Shown: positions 10,201-16,819, numbered from the stretch's first letter. The stretch: 41,040 nucleotides of DNA from Sphingobacteriaceae bacterium (GCA_947453445.1 CANGGP010000027.1:1-41040); one strand, 5' to 3'. The notes: generated by a model from the letters alone, not told the origin. Numbers and translations: made by a program.

Positions 10201-10494
10201 TGTTCGAATGTTGGCACAATCAATCAATTGGTTCAAAATTGTGATGCTATTCACGAGCAGCAATCAACTGCTGCGGTAATCATCTATCCGAATCCAAGCA
10301 CCGGCATTTTTGCCATTGAAACACCGAATCAAATTTCGATTGAAGTTTACAATCCAATTGGTGAGTTGGTGATTCAAGAAAGCATTCAAGCGGGCACTTA
10401 TAAAATTAATTTGAATGAAAAGGCCAATGGTATTTATATCATTAAGGTACAAAACGGCAATAGCGTTAAATTCATGAAATTGATTAAGGAATAA
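4234..10494 (+). CDS. Giant T9SS-secreted protein: GloVer propeller repeats plus Ig-like repeat array
   Basis: A 2086-residue secreted surface protein. Residues 1-21 form a signal peptide (MKKLLLLALSLIFLSNS). Residues about 68-743 hold 13 units of about 51 residues, each with S-NGKLYG-T--GG--N-GVIFEYD, matching the choice-of-anchor GloVer repeat usually taken as propeller-like. A PKD-like segment (744-836) follows. From residue 837 come 17 Ig-like units, typically 68 residues. Each carries one Cys in the S-IC-G motif and a second 42 residues later in QGC, suggesting one disulfide per unit. The C-terminus from IYPNPSTG (about 2015-2086) is a T9SS type A sorting domain, so export and surface attachment are expected. 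Function is unknown; an adhesin or stalk-like protein is an inference. It stands alone between two terminators. Confidence 0.9.
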   Translation: MKKLLLLALSLIFLSNSKVKSQSEIWGVAPLGGNGFGAIFGMPTGSTGIANQYNFVGAHGNNPQQTHLMLASNGKFYGTTLQGGANNLGVIFEYDASTNTYVKKWDFATATGAQPRGPLMQASNGKLYGMTVNGGTNNVGVIYEYDITSGTYTKKVDLSTANGSLPFGTLMELSTPNGKLYGLTRSGGVNSVGTIFEYDIATAAYTKKIDLSTTLGGNPGGEFVQSGSLLYALCQTGGTASVGSIVEYDYTTGTATKKIDLNSTLGSSPQGSLFKASDGNLYGLTTTGGTNNLGVIFQYSISTNAYTKMFDLSTANGSSAPGDIVQSSSNGKLYGLTRLGGVNNQGVIFEFDYTTSTYTKKFDLSSTNPLIGGAPFCSPIFGSNGKLYGPLTTGGLGSGGVIFEFDISTSTYVKKIDLNYAPTGGNAYGGMVYASNNKLYGTTIAGGANNAGVIFEYDKSTSTYTKKFDMLAATGSAPYGAMIEASNSKLYGMTNLGGTNSLGTIYEYNYSTNSYTKKIDLASATGSSPFGKLLQASNGKLYGLTKTGGANGLGVLFEYDYSTNTYIDKVDFAGSSNGQNPSGSLIEAPNGKLYGLTELGGANNLGVVFEYNPSTGVLTNKYDLNATSGSQPMGSFALANDGNLYAITKLGGTNSLGTVIQYDFTNNVLTKKLDLIASSGGSPNSSLIKAANGKLYAPYTLGGTNNQGTISEYDVTSATLTKLFDLSASTSYSPAYASLVEICPRPAAAGAIAVSTNSVCRSNSSTFNFSIATIPTASSYSWNLPSGASIVSGSLTNNIGVDFSGVAQGVFTYSVGGVNLCGMGTVAVANITVVPLPTVTVNNGTICSGNSFTMVPSGATSYTYSSGSAVVSPITNTTYVVTGASLGCVSTATSNVTVNLTPTISVNSGSICTGNSFTMVPNGASTYTYSSGSSVVSPLTNTSYTVTGTSALGCVGTNSAVSNVTVNITPTVSVNSGTLCTGLSFTMVPGGASTYTYSSGSAIVSPLTNTSYSVTGTSAQGCVSTNTAVSNLTVYVSPFIASNSGSICSGQSFIILTAGASTYTYSSGTPFVTPATSTNYSITGTSAQGCLSTNTAISSVTVNITPTLSVNSGSICTGNSFTMVPSGASTYTYSSGSAIVSPLVNTNYSVTGTSAQGCAATNTAVSNVTVNITPTVSVNSGSICSGNAFTMVPGGASTYTYSSGSAIVSPIVNTNYSVTGTSAQGCVSNNTAVSTVTVYITPTVAVNSGSICTGKSFTMVPSGANSYTYSSGSAIVSPLVNTNYSVTGTSAQGCVATNTAVSNVTVNITPTLAVNSGSICTGNSFTMVPSGASTYTYSSGSAIVSPLTNTSYSVTGTSAQGCVATNTAVSNVTVFITPTVSVNSGSICTGNSFTMVPSGASTYTYSSGSAIVSPLVNTNYSVTATSAQGCVATNTAVSNVTVNITPTLSVNSGSICTGNSFTMVPSGASTYTYSSGSAIVSPLVNTNYSVTGTSAQGCVATNTAVSNVTVYITPTISVNSGSICSGNSFTMVPGGASTYTYSSGSAIVAPLLNTNYSVTGTSAQGCVSNNTAVSTVTVYVTPTVAVNSGSICFGNSITLTPSVNPSGTATYTITGGNFVVSPSSNNSYTVIATSSMGCVSANQAVANVTVIALPNVTAASGSVCLGLPFTPTVTGANTYTYSALLPLTPSVNTTYSVIGTNALTGCISNPASTFAVIVNARPSITIAGNNTLCLGGTTTLTANGAVSYSWSTVTGPSVSVSPSVTTNYSVFGTSAAGCNSVAVMAVSVMPNPSITVSSGGICFGDTFTLSPNGASNYTFLPNGPVVTPSATTVYSVNGVNAFGCSMLVPVTATVSVGNSLTVTITGNTMICSGETVNLTANGASTYSWNTGSNQNNISATPSVNTTYTVLGSSGTCSANAIVNVTVNPLPIINVSSSRTLICIGESASLTASGANNYTWSVVNQPTASVLVINPIVTTVYSVTGVDINGCSNVGTINQLVQNCDAIHEQQSTAAVIIYPNPSTGIFAIETPNQISIEVYNPIGELVIQESIQAGTYKINLNEKANGIYIIKVQNGNSVKFMKLIKE
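4435..6462 (+). repeat. In-gene array of 13 GloVer-type repeats (about 153 bases each)
   Basis: Thirteen diverged units, each with an NGKLYG-type strand, a GG and an IFEYD-type strand, are encoded here. Spacing varies slightly (153 then 159 bases between the first GG codons), unlike the exact spacing of the Ig-like array downstream. Nucleotide divergence between units is much greater than in that array, so this part looks older or less recombined. Confidence 0.75.
6742..8976 (+). repeat. In-gene tandem array: 204-base Ig-like repeats
   Basis: Units begin at CCA codons at 6742, 6937, 7141, 7345, 7549, 7753, 7957, 8161, 8365, 8569 and 8773. The next unit begins at 8977. The first unit is 195 bases and the following ten are exactly 204 bases (68 codons). 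Several units differ by few bases. Units downstream of 8977 belong to the same family but vary in length and are more diverged. The exact period and near-identity point to recent expansion by recombination, and copy number may be misassembled from short reads. Confidence 0.92.
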
Positions 10495-10510
10495 TACCAC
10501 ATCAATCATT

Positions 10511-10539
10511 AAAAAGCGGGCTAAAAACCCGCTTTTTTT
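10511..10539 (+). terminator. Rho-independent terminator after the giant gene
   Basis: A ten-base-pair stem (AAAAAGCGGG with CCCGCTTTTT) encloses a seven-base loop and continues into a T run. It lies 17 bases after the stop codon at 10494. The A-rich 5' arm means it could also terminate from the other side. Confidence 0.9.
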
Positions 10540-10588
10540 GTTTTCTGAATAATCAAAGTAAATAACTAATTTTACCAACCAATATAAA

Positions 10589-11725
10589 ATGAAAGTTTAT
10601 TTAGATAATGCTGCCACCACCAAGATGGATGAAGCAGTTTTAGCAGCCATGATGCCTTTGTTTGCAGAGGATTTTGGCAATCCGTCTTCGATACATGCCT
10701 TTGGCAGAAAAACGCGTTCTTCGATTGAAAATGCAAGGAAAACAGTGGCAAAATTGCTCAATGTTTCTCCGGCTGAAATATTTTTCACCTCCGGTGGAAC
10801 TGAAGCCGATAACATGGCCATTGTTCAAAGTGTTGCCACGTTTGGTATTCAACACATTATTTCAAGTCCTATTGAACACCATGCAGTTGAACACACCATC
10901 AAGGTATTAGAGCAAGAAGGAAAAGTGAAGGCAAGTTGGCTTAAAGTAGACCAAAGAGGAAACATCGATTTGACTGAATTGGAAACATTACTTCAATCCC
11001 ATCCAAAAAGTATGGTGGCCTTGATGCATGCCAACAATGAAATAGGTACTTTATTGCCAATTGAAAAGGTGGGCGAACTGTGCGAAAAATACAATGCTAT
11101 TTTTCACAGCGACACCGTTCAAACCATGGGGCATTACCCGATGGATCTTCAAAAAATGAAAGTGCATTTTGTGGCTTGTGCAGCGCATAAATTTCACGGA
11201 CCAAAGGGTGTTGGTTTCTTATATATCAATCATGCCCATAAAATTAGTCCGTTTATTCATGGCGGGTCACAAGAACGTAACATGCGCGGGGGAACTGAAA
11301 ACGTAGCGGGTATTGTTGGTTTGGCGAAAGCATTAGAAATGTGCTATTCGCATATGGAGGAACATCAGAAATTAATTTTCGGTTTAAAAGATTATATGCG
11401 CAGTCAATTGATGGAGAAAATTCCAGGCATTGATTTTAATGGAGAAACGAGCTTCGATAAATCATTGTACACTGTATTAAATTGTCGTTTTCCTGCGCAT
11501 CCGGACGCCGAAATGATTTTGTTTAATTTAGACATTGCCGGTATTGCAGCCAGTGGCGGAAGTGCCTGTAGCAGTGGAAGCAACCAAGGCAGTCATGTGC
11601 TCAGGGGTTTGGGCATAGAAATGGAGAGACCATCGGTGCGTTTTAGTTTTAGTAAGTTTAACACCAAAGAAGAAATTGATTTTGTAGTAAAAAAATTGGT
11701 GGAATTGTTTCAGGTAAAAGTTTAA
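10589..11725 (+). CDS. Cysteine desulfurase (NifS/IscS class)
   Basis: A PLP enzyme that removes sulfur from cysteine as a protein persulfide, supplying Fe-S clusters and thiolated tRNA. The 378-residue protein starts MKVYLDNAATT, the usual N-terminus of class V aminotransferase-fold desulfurases. Further motifs are TSGGTEADN (68-75) and HANNEIGT (148-154). The PLP lysine is Lys201 in AAHKFHGPKG, and the catalytic Cys327 lies in GSACSSGS on the mobile loop, which places it in the NifS/IscS group rather than SufS. No scaffold gene (iscU, sufU) is adjacent. It is followed after 17 bases by frr and is probably co-transcribed with it. Its target, clusters or tRNA thiolation, cannot be decided here. 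Confidence 0.93.
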   Translation: MKVYLDNAATTKMDEAVLAAMMPLFAEDFGNPSSIHAFGRKTRSSIENARKTVAKLLNVSPAEIFFTSGGTEADNMAIVQSVATFGIQHIISSPIEHHAVEHTIKVLEQEGKVKASWLKVDQRGNIDLTELETLLQSHPKSMVALMHANNEIGTLLPIEKVGELCEKYNAIFHSDTVQTMGHYPMDLQKMKVHFVACAAHKFHGPKGVGFLYINHAHKISPFIHGGSQERNMRGGTENVAGIVGLAKALEMCYSHMEEHQKLIFGLKDYMRSQLMEKIPGIDFNGETSFDKSLYTVLNCRFPAHPDAEMILFNLDIAGIAASGGSACSSGSNQGSHVLRGLGIEMERPSVRFSFSKFNTKEEIDFVVKKLVELFQVKV

Positions 11726-11742
11726 TATTTAGAATAAAAAAT

Positions 11743-12303
11743 ATGTCAGAAATAAAAAGTGTTTTAGATCAAGCCAAATCCTTAATGGAAAAAGCGATTT
11801 CGCATTTAGAACTTGAATTGCAAAAAGTACGTGCCGGTAAAGCCAATCCGGTGATGTTAGAAAATGTAATGGTAGATTATTATGGCAGTAAAGTGCCAAT
11901 TAGTAATACAGCGAGTGTAAATACTCAAGATTCGAGGACTTTGTTGATTCAGCCATGGGAAAAATCGATGTTAACGCCAATTGAGAAAGCGATTCAAATG
12001 GCCAATTTGGGTTTAAATCCGCAAAACGACGGGGTTATTATCCGCATTATCGTTCCACCATTAACTGAAGAAAGACGTAAAGATTTAACCAAATCGGCGA
12101 AAAACTTAGGCGAGGAAGCAAAAGTGGCCATTCGCACCATTCGTAAAGATACCATGGAGAAAATTAAAAAACTTCAAAAGGATGGTTTGCCTGAAGATGA
12201 AGCCAAAGACGGCGAAACAAAAGCGCAACAATTAACTGATACACATGTGTCAAAAGTGGATAAACACATTGAACAAAAAGAAAAAGAAATAATGACTGTT
12301 TAA
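11743..12303 (+). CDS. frr: Ribosome recycling factor
   Basis: RRF, with EF-G, splits the post-termination ribosome in the cytoplasm. The 186-residue protein matches the family length and pattern throughout: KVRAGKANP (28-36), the hinge and domain II region around VPISNTASVNTQDSRTLLIQPW, NDGVIIRIIVPPLTEERR, and the C-terminal helix KKLQKDGLPEDEAK. The start is the ATG at 11743. It sits directly after the desulfurase gene and ends in a strong hairpin terminator, so the two form a short operon. Confidence 0.97.
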   Translation: MSEIKSVLDQAKSLMEKAISHLELELQKVRAGKANPVMLENVMVDYYGSKVPISNTASVNTQDSRTLLIQPWEKSMLTPIEKAIQMANLGLNPQNDGVIIRIIVPPLTEERRKDLTKSAKNLGEEAKVAIRTIRKDTMEKIKKLQKDGLPEDEAKDGETKAQQLTDTHVSKVDKHIEQKEKEIMTV

Positions 12304-12309
12304 TAAATG

Positions 12310-12339
12310 AAAAACCCGCCAAAGAGCGGGTTTTTTTTT
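12310..12339 (+). terminator. Rho-independent terminator after frr
   Basis: AAAAACCCGC pairs with GCGGGTTTTT around a six-base loop, and the T run continues to 12339. The stem has the same GC core as the terminator at 10511 but in the opposite orientation, so the desulfurase-frr unit is bracketed by mirror-image hairpins. Confidence 0.9.
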
Positions 12340-12443
12340 AAGTATTAAATTGATTTTGATTTAATATTTATAAGTCAACTTTAAATTCTATACTATATAT
12401 AAATAATTTTTAGAAACCTTAATCATTTAATTTACCAGAGGAA

Positions 12444-12635
12444 TTAAGCTAACTTTACGTTAACAGCGTTAGGGCCTTTTTTTCCTTCTTGGATATCAAA
12501 CATTACTTCGTCGTTTTCACGAATTTCGTCTTTTAAACCCGACACGTGAACAAAAACTTCTTTTCCGGAACCTTCAACTTTAATGAATCCGAAACCTTTT
12601 GTTTGATTGAAAAATTTTACTGTACCTTTTTCCAT
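12444..12635 (-). CDS. Cold-shock domain protein (CspA family)
   Basis: A 63-residue single-stranded nucleic-acid-binding protein that acts as an RNA chaperone. It has RNP1 KGFGFI (13-18) and RNP2 VFVHV (27-31) on a five-stranded OB fold. I start it at the ATG at 12635 because the family begins MxKGTVKFF. The frame is open to an ATG at 12686, but that would add 17 lysine-rich residues (with KKIKKNK) with no counterpart in the family, encoded by what looks like leader sequence. The upstream region is long and A/T-rich, as expected for a cold-shock mRNA leader. Confidence 0.93.
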   Translation of the reverse strand: MEKGTVKFFNQTKGFGFIKVEGSGKEVFVHVSGLKDEIRENDEVMFDIQEGKKGPNAVNVKLA

Positions 12636-12962
12636 TTTGTTTTTTTTAATTTTTTTCCCTTTTTGTATTGCTTTATAACCCGGCATGTAAAAAGGGGATG
12701 AACATGCATGGCTAATCTTTATTCAAAAAACACATAAAAATCAAGAATCCTAATGTTGTTGCTGAATGATTAATTAAAATTTTGGGAAATCGAATTAAAC
12801 GAAGGGCAATCTGATATTGGGAGTAATGACTTTATTATATATTAATTTCGTTTAAAGACAATTCAAAAATAACTAAAAAAAATAAACTTCCAAAAAAATT
12901 TCAAATGGGCCTATTTTGGGCCGTAAAGGCCTGTTTTATAAGCTAATTACTATGTGTAATGA
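12636..12962 (-). other. Intergenic region: csp leader and upstream sequence
   Basis: These 327 bases hold no convincing gene. The csp-proximal half looks like a long 5' leader with A- and T-runs. A candidate promoter lies at 12864-12894. Nearer the glycosyltransferase, three GGCC motifs between 12908 and 12931 can pair with one another in alternative small hairpins, possibly the 3' end signal of the glycosyltransferase transcript. Confidence 0.5.
12864..12894 (-). promoter_or_regulatory. Candidate csp promoter
   Basis: On the minus strand, TTTG (12894-12891) is followed after 19 bases by TATTTTTG (12871-12864), matching both parts of the Bacteroidota housekeeping promoter at the normal spacing. 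Transcription would begin near 12857, giving a leader of about 220 bases before the csp ATG. AT-rich sequence makes chance matches common. Confidence 0.4.
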
Positions 12963-13679
12963 TTAGGATGCGCGAAACAATCCATATTTAAGAATGCAAT
13001 AAATGGCCCTAAATCCATCTTTCCAGCCTATTTTTTTGCCTTCTTCATAGGTTCTGCCGTAATATGAAATACCCACCTCATATATTCTGATGTTGGGAAT
13101 CCTGGCAATTTTAGCGGTTACTTCAGGTTCAAAGCCAAAGCGTTCTTCTTTTAAATTAATTGCTTTAATTATTTCGGCGTTAAACAATTTATAACATGTT
13201 TCCATGTCGGTTAAATTTAAATTGGTAAACATGTTACTCAAAAAGGTGAGTAATTTATTGCCAATGGAATGCCAGAAAAACAAAATGCGATGCGGTTGAT
13301 TACCCACAAACCTGCTGCCATAAACAATGTCGGCCATGCCTCTAATAATGGGTTTTAAAAGGGCATTGTATTCTTCCGGATCGTATTCCAAATCTGCATC
13401 TTGAATCACAATATACTCTCCTGAGGCATGTTGAATGCCGGTGTGCAAAGCGGCGCCCTTGCCTTTGTTGAAAGGGTGTTTGTAGTATTGAATGTTTAAA
13501 TCAGGATTATTGCTCATGTATCGGTGTACAGATTCCTCAGTATCATCTTTGGAGTAATCATTTACAATAATCACTTCCTTTTCAAAGTTACCGTCCAATT
13601 TTACACTTTTTACCTTGTCTAAAATAAGGTGAATGGTTTTCCCTTCGTTATAAGCGGGTATGACAATTGAGAGTTTCAT
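12963..13679 (-). CDS. Glycosyltransferase family 2 (dolichol-phosphate mannosyltransferase-like)
   Basis: A 238-residue cytoplasmic-face transferase with the GT-A fold. [13 protein letters not shown] opens the nucleotide-binding half, [14 protein letters not shown] (68-81) is the characteristic loop, and DAD at 94-96 is the metal-binding DxD. The C-terminal half, with GSRFVGN and [14 protein letters not shown], resembles DPM1-like enzymes that load a sugar on a polyprenyl phosphate. No transmembrane tail is present. The minus strand carries an exact -7 match (TATCTTTG) at 13747-13740. It is divergent from a second glycosyltransferase at 13796, so both may serve surface glycan or glycoprotein synthesis. 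The sugar and acceptor cannot be inferred. Confidence 0.88.
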   Translation of the reverse strand: MKLSIVIPAYNEGKTIHLILDKVKSVKLDGNFEKEVIIVNDYSKDDTEESVHRYMSNNPDLNIQYYKHPFNKGKGAALHTGIQHASGEYIVIQDADLEYDPEEYNALLKPIIRGMADIVYGSRFVGNQPHRILFFWHSIGNKLLTFLSNMFTNLNLTDMETCYKLFNAEIIKAINLKEERFGFEPEVTAKIARIPNIRIYEVGISYYGRTYEEGKKIGWKDGFRAIYCILKYGLFRAS

Positions 13680-13739
13680 TGGTAAATTTTATATTGGTTA
13701 GCAGACAATTTGATTAAAACACTGTCATAATAACTCGGG

Positions 13740-13747
13740 CAAAGATA
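13740..13747 (-). promoter_or_regulatory. Candidate -7 element for the family 2 glycosyltransferase
   Basis: Minus-strand TATCTTTG matches TAnnTTTG exactly. A TTTG lies 24 bases upstream (13775-13772), slightly further than usual. The leader would be about 55 bases. Confidence 0.3.
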
Positions 13748-13795
13748 ATTTATTATTTGTGTTTATGGTATCAAACCTATAGTTTTACATTGCCC

Positions 13796-15118
13796 ATGAA
13801 AAAAGTACTTATTCTCACGTATTATTGGCCACCCAGCGGCGGAGCAGGGGTGCAGCGTTGGCTTAAATTTGTAAAATATTTGAGAGATTTTGGTTGGGAA
13901 CCAATCGTTTATACTGCGAATAATGGCGAAATGCCTGTTGTGGATGAAAGTTTATTAAACGAAGTACCGGCAGGCATTCAGGTTATAAAGACCGATATTT
14001 GGGAGCCTTACCATGTTTACAAGCGCTTTATCGGTCGTAAAAAGGACGATAAAATCAACGCTTCGTTTTTAAGTGAAAATAAAAAAGCAGGACTGACAGA
14101 AAAAATTTCGGTATGGATTAGGGGTAATTTTTTTATCCCCGATGCCAGGAAATTTTGGATTAAACCAAGCATACAGCATTTAAAATCACTCATTCAAAAG
14201 GAAGACATCCGCTTTGTGATTAGTTCCGGTCCGCCGCACAGCATGCATTTAATTGCCTTGGGATTAAAGAAAGAATTTCACAAACTTAAATGGATTGCTG
14301 ATTTTAGGGATCCCTGGACCAATATTGATTTTTATGAAAAATTAATGCTGAGTCATTTTGCCGATAAAAAGCATCATCGTTTAGAACTAGAAGTGCTCAA
14401 AAAGGCTGATTTGGTTTTAAGTATTGGTCAAACCATGAATGATGAGTTTGTTGAAATGCTTAATAATTCAGGCTTACCGAACGAATCTAAATTTAAAGTG
14501 ATTTCTAACGGTTATGATGAAAGCGATTTGGTAAAACACGCTGTGCAGAAAGATGAAAAATTTTCTTTGGCCCATATTGGCACCTTGGTGAAAGATCGTA
14601 ATCCGCATTTGCTTTGGAAAGTATTGAAAAAACTGGTCGACAGCAATGCCCAATTTAAAATGCAACTCGAAATAAAATTGGTAGGAAAGGTTGATATTGC
14701 AGTGAAAGAGGAGCTAAAAGCCTTGGGGCTTGAAGCATATGTGAATAAAATTGATTACCTCGATCACGATAAAGTGATTGAAGAACAACAGAAATCGCGG
14801 GTACTGCTTTTATTGGTGAACAATACCAAAAACGCAAAAGGAATTTTAACCGGCAAGTTTTTTGAATACATGGCTTCAGGCACACCTATTTTGGCCATTG
14901 GTCCTGTTGATGGCGAATTGGCAGCCTTGATGCAACAAACCGGAAGTGGCTTAATAACCGGTTTTGATGATGAAGCAGGATTAGAAAAAAACATCATGGC
15001 TTATTTTGAAGGAAAAAGCACCTTACGAAAGGAGCAGGAAATTGCAAAATACAGTCGGCGAAATTTAACCCGTAATTTGGCTGAATTGCTGAACCTTTTA
15101 AACGGTGAGCTGCATTAA
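13796..15118 (+). CDS. Glycosyltransferase, GT4-like
   Basis: A 440-residue protein with the GT-B architecture. The N-terminal MKKVLILTYYWPPSGGAGVQ is typical of GT4-type enzymes, with an acceptor-binding glycine-rich loop. The C-terminal half carries the donor-site region GKFFEYMASGTPILAIGP followed by DGELAAL. I start it at the ATG at 13796, directly before the conserved first strand; an earlier in-frame TTG at 13757 would add 13 residues that do not resemble the family. Its 3' end overlaps the convergent aminotransferase gene by 21 bases (15098-15118). Sugar specificity is unknown. Confidence 0.88.
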   Translation: MKKVLILTYYWPPSGGAGVQRWLKFVKYLRDFGWEPIVYTANNGEMPVVDESLLNEVPAGIQVIKTDIWEPYHVYKRFIGRKKDDKINASFLSENKKAGLTEKISVWIRGNFFIPDARKFWIKPSIQHLKSLIQKEDIRFVISSGPPHSMHLIALGLKKEFHKLKWIADFRDPWTNIDFYEKLMLSHFADKKHHRLELEVLKKADLVLSIGQTMNDEFVEMLNNSGLPNESKFKVISNGYDESDLVKHAVQKDEKFSLAHIGTLVKDRNPHLLWKVLKKLVDSNAQFKMQLEIKLVGKVDIAVKEELKALGLEAYVNKIDYLDHDKVIEEQQKSRVLLLLVNNTKNAKGILTGKFFEYMASGTPILAIGPVDGELAALMQQTGSGLITGFDDEAGLEKNIMAYFEGKSTLRKEQEIAKYSRRNLTRNLAELLNLLNGELH

Positions 15119-15952
15119 TTTATCATGAAAAAACTGGGCCATTTTATTGGTGTAGAATTTTTCCCTGAATTGCCCAACCCATTTTACCCCATTTACACTG
15201 TTACATAAAAACACTTCGTCGCCGTTTAAAATGGTGTAATTTGATAATGGACTTTCGAAAACCAAAATTTTATTTTCATGCGCTAAATGCATGATTTGTT
15301 TGCGCATAATGCCGGCCACACAACCTTCGGTTAATGGCGGTGTATAAAGGGTTCCGTTTTTTACAACAAAAACATTTGAGCTGATGGATTCACATACTGC
15401 GCCTGTTTCATTTAGTATAAAACACTCATCGAGTTTCATGCTTTGTTTGGCAATACCCGCCATTACGTATAACAGGGCGTTGGCTGTTTTTATATTCGAT
15501 AATTTATTGACCGGTTTTTTTAAATCGCCAAATAAATCAATCCAATAACCTTTTTGATTTAATTCGTAGGTATGTGTCATTTCTTCGCTTTCAATTAAGA
15601 AAGAAATGTCGTTGGTTTCGGGGCTGTAGTAACCACCTTCGTTTCTAAACACGGTTAAACGAATTCTGGCATTGGGTGCATGGGTGTTGTGTTTTAGCAA
15701 TTGAATGATAAATTCATAAATGTTTTCGCTGTTGAACTCGGCCGGTAAATTCATGCGCAAAACTGTCATGCCAATTTTTAAGCGATTTAAATGGTCTTTC
15801 AGAAACATCAATTTGTTATTGCAAAGTCTGATGGTTTCGAAAAGGGCATCGCCGTATCTGAATGCTCTGTTGTTAAAAGCAATGCTAGGCTCGTAAATAC
15901 TAATTAAATGCCCGTTGTATATGCAGTATTTATCTTTAGGCATACCAAGCAT
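15098..15952 (-). CDS. Aminotransferase class IV (PabC/branched-chain/D-amino acid group)
   Basis: A 284-residue fold type IV PLP enzyme. FRYGDALFETIR (31-42) is the signature N-terminal strand, Lys155 in NIKTANALLY is the expected PLP lysine, and CESISSNVFVV (187-197) is the conserved cofactor-phosphate and carboxylate segment. TPPLTEGCVAGIMR (204-217) completes the pattern. The GDALFETIR wording is common in 4-amino-4-deoxychorismate lyases, but branched-chain and D-amino acid transaminases share it, so the substrate is left open. The start is the ATG at 15952; an ATG three codons later (MPKD) is equally possible. It overlaps the convergent glycosyltransferase and is divergent from clpP, sharing an intergenic region that holds an inverted repeat. 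Confidence 0.85.
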   Translation of the reverse strand: MLGMPKDKYCIYNGHLISIYEPSIAFNNRAFRYGDALFETIRLCNNKLMFLKDHLNRLKIGMTVLRMNLPAEFNSENIYEFIIQLLKHNTHAPNARIRLTVFRNEGGYYSPETNDISFLIESEEMTHTYELNQKGYWIDLFGDLKKPVNKLSNIKTANALLYVMAGIAKQSMKLDECFILNETGAVCESISSNVFVVKNGTLYTPPLTEGCVAGIMRKQIMHLAHENKILVFESPLSNYTILNGDEVFLCNSVNGVKWVGQFREKFYTNKMAQFFHDKLMQLTV

Positions 15953-16007
15953 AAAGATGCTAATTTTTTGAGCATGATAATCCCGAAAGCTTTACTTTTT
16001 AATAACA

Positions 16008-16035
16008 TTGCCCGTTTCTGTTTAAAACTAATTTG
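16008..16035 (+). promoter_or_regulatory. Possible clpP promoter
   Basis: TTG at 16008-16010 and TAATTTG at 16029-16035 are 18 bases apart. The second element lacks one base of the TAnnTTTG spacing, so this is a weak match. It overlaps the left arm of the inverted repeat at 16028-16054. Confidence 0.25.
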
Positions 16036-16054
16036 TTTAAACATGACAAATTAG
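16028..16054. repeat. Perfect inverted repeat between divergent aminotransferase and clpP genes
   Basis: CTAATTTG (16028-16035) and CAAATTAG (16047-16054) are perfect eight-base complements separated by 11 bases. Arm length and spacing are those of a dimeric repressor site, and the position between two divergent starts suits an operator. No regulator is identified. Confidence 0.5.
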
Positions 16055-16130
16055 CGTTCATAATTATTTAGCATTGCTTTTGATATAATTGTTCTAAAAA
16101 CTACATTTGGTAATTACTAAAAACACAACT

Positions 16131-16802
16131 ATGTTCGATAAAGATGAATTCAGAAAATATGCCACCAAGCATGTTGGCATTAGCAGCTTAACTTACGATC
16201 GTTATACCTCGCGTGTACAATCGTCGTTAACCCCTTATATTATTGAGGAAAGAACCCTTAATGTGGCACAAATGGACGTGTTTTCACGTTTGATGATGGA
16301 CCGTATTATATTTTTAGGCACCGGTATTAACGACCAAGTGGCCAATATTGTGCAAGCCCAATTGCTATTTTTAGAAAGTGTGGATGCCAAAAAAGACATT
16401 CAGATTTACATGAATTCGCCGGGAGGCAGTGTTTATGCCGGTTTAGGGATATACGACACCATGCAAATTATTAAACCCGATGTGGCCACCATTTGTACAG
16501 GTATGGCTGCCAGTATGGGTGCCGTACTTCAATGTGCCGGTGCAAAAGGAAAACGCACGGCCTTAAAACACGCGCGCATCATGATTCACCAACCATTGGG
16601 CGGTGCCGAAGGACAAGCCAGCGACATTGAAATTACAGCCCGTGAGATTCAAAAATTGAAAAAAGAATTGTACGAAATTATTGCGTTTCATAGTGGACAA
16701 ACCTTTGAAAAGGTATGGGCCGACAGCGATAGAGATTATTGGATGATAGCCTCAGAAGCCAAGGAATATGGTATGATTGACGAAGTGTTGGAAAGAAAAT
16801 AG
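16131..16802 (+). CDS. clpP: ATP-dependent Clp protease proteolytic subunit
   Basis: The serine protease chamber of ClpXP/ClpAP. The protein has 223 residues from the ATG at 16131. The catalytic triad is Ser128 in TGMAASMGAV, His153 in MIHQPLGG and Asp202 in DSDRDYW, with family spacing. MNSPGGSVYAG (94-104) is the oxyanion and substrate strand. The N-terminus is about 30 residues longer than in E. coli ClpP, as is common in Bacteroidota. An in-frame TTG at 16107 is rejected because MFDKDEF is the usual beginning. clpX is not adjacent. A hairpin terminator follows. Confidence 0.96.
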   Translation: MFDKDEFRKYATKHVGISSLTYDRYTSRVQSSLTPYIIEERTLNVAQMDVFSRLMMDRIIFLGTGINDQVANIVQAQLLFLESVDAKKDIQIYMNSPGGSVYAGLGIYDTMQIIKPDVATICTGMAASMGAVLQCAGAKGKRTALKHARIMIHQPLGGAEGQASDIEITAREIQKLKKELYEIIAFHSGQTFEKVWADSDRDYWMIASEAKEYGMIDEVLERK

Positions 16803-16819
16803 AACCATTTTTTAAGTAG

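Noticed and set aside
12636-12686. N-terminal extension of the cold-shock protein to an ATG at 12686
   Set aside because: The 17 extra lysine-rich residues have no counterpart in the family; the internal ATG at 12635 gives the canonical MEKGTVKFF start.
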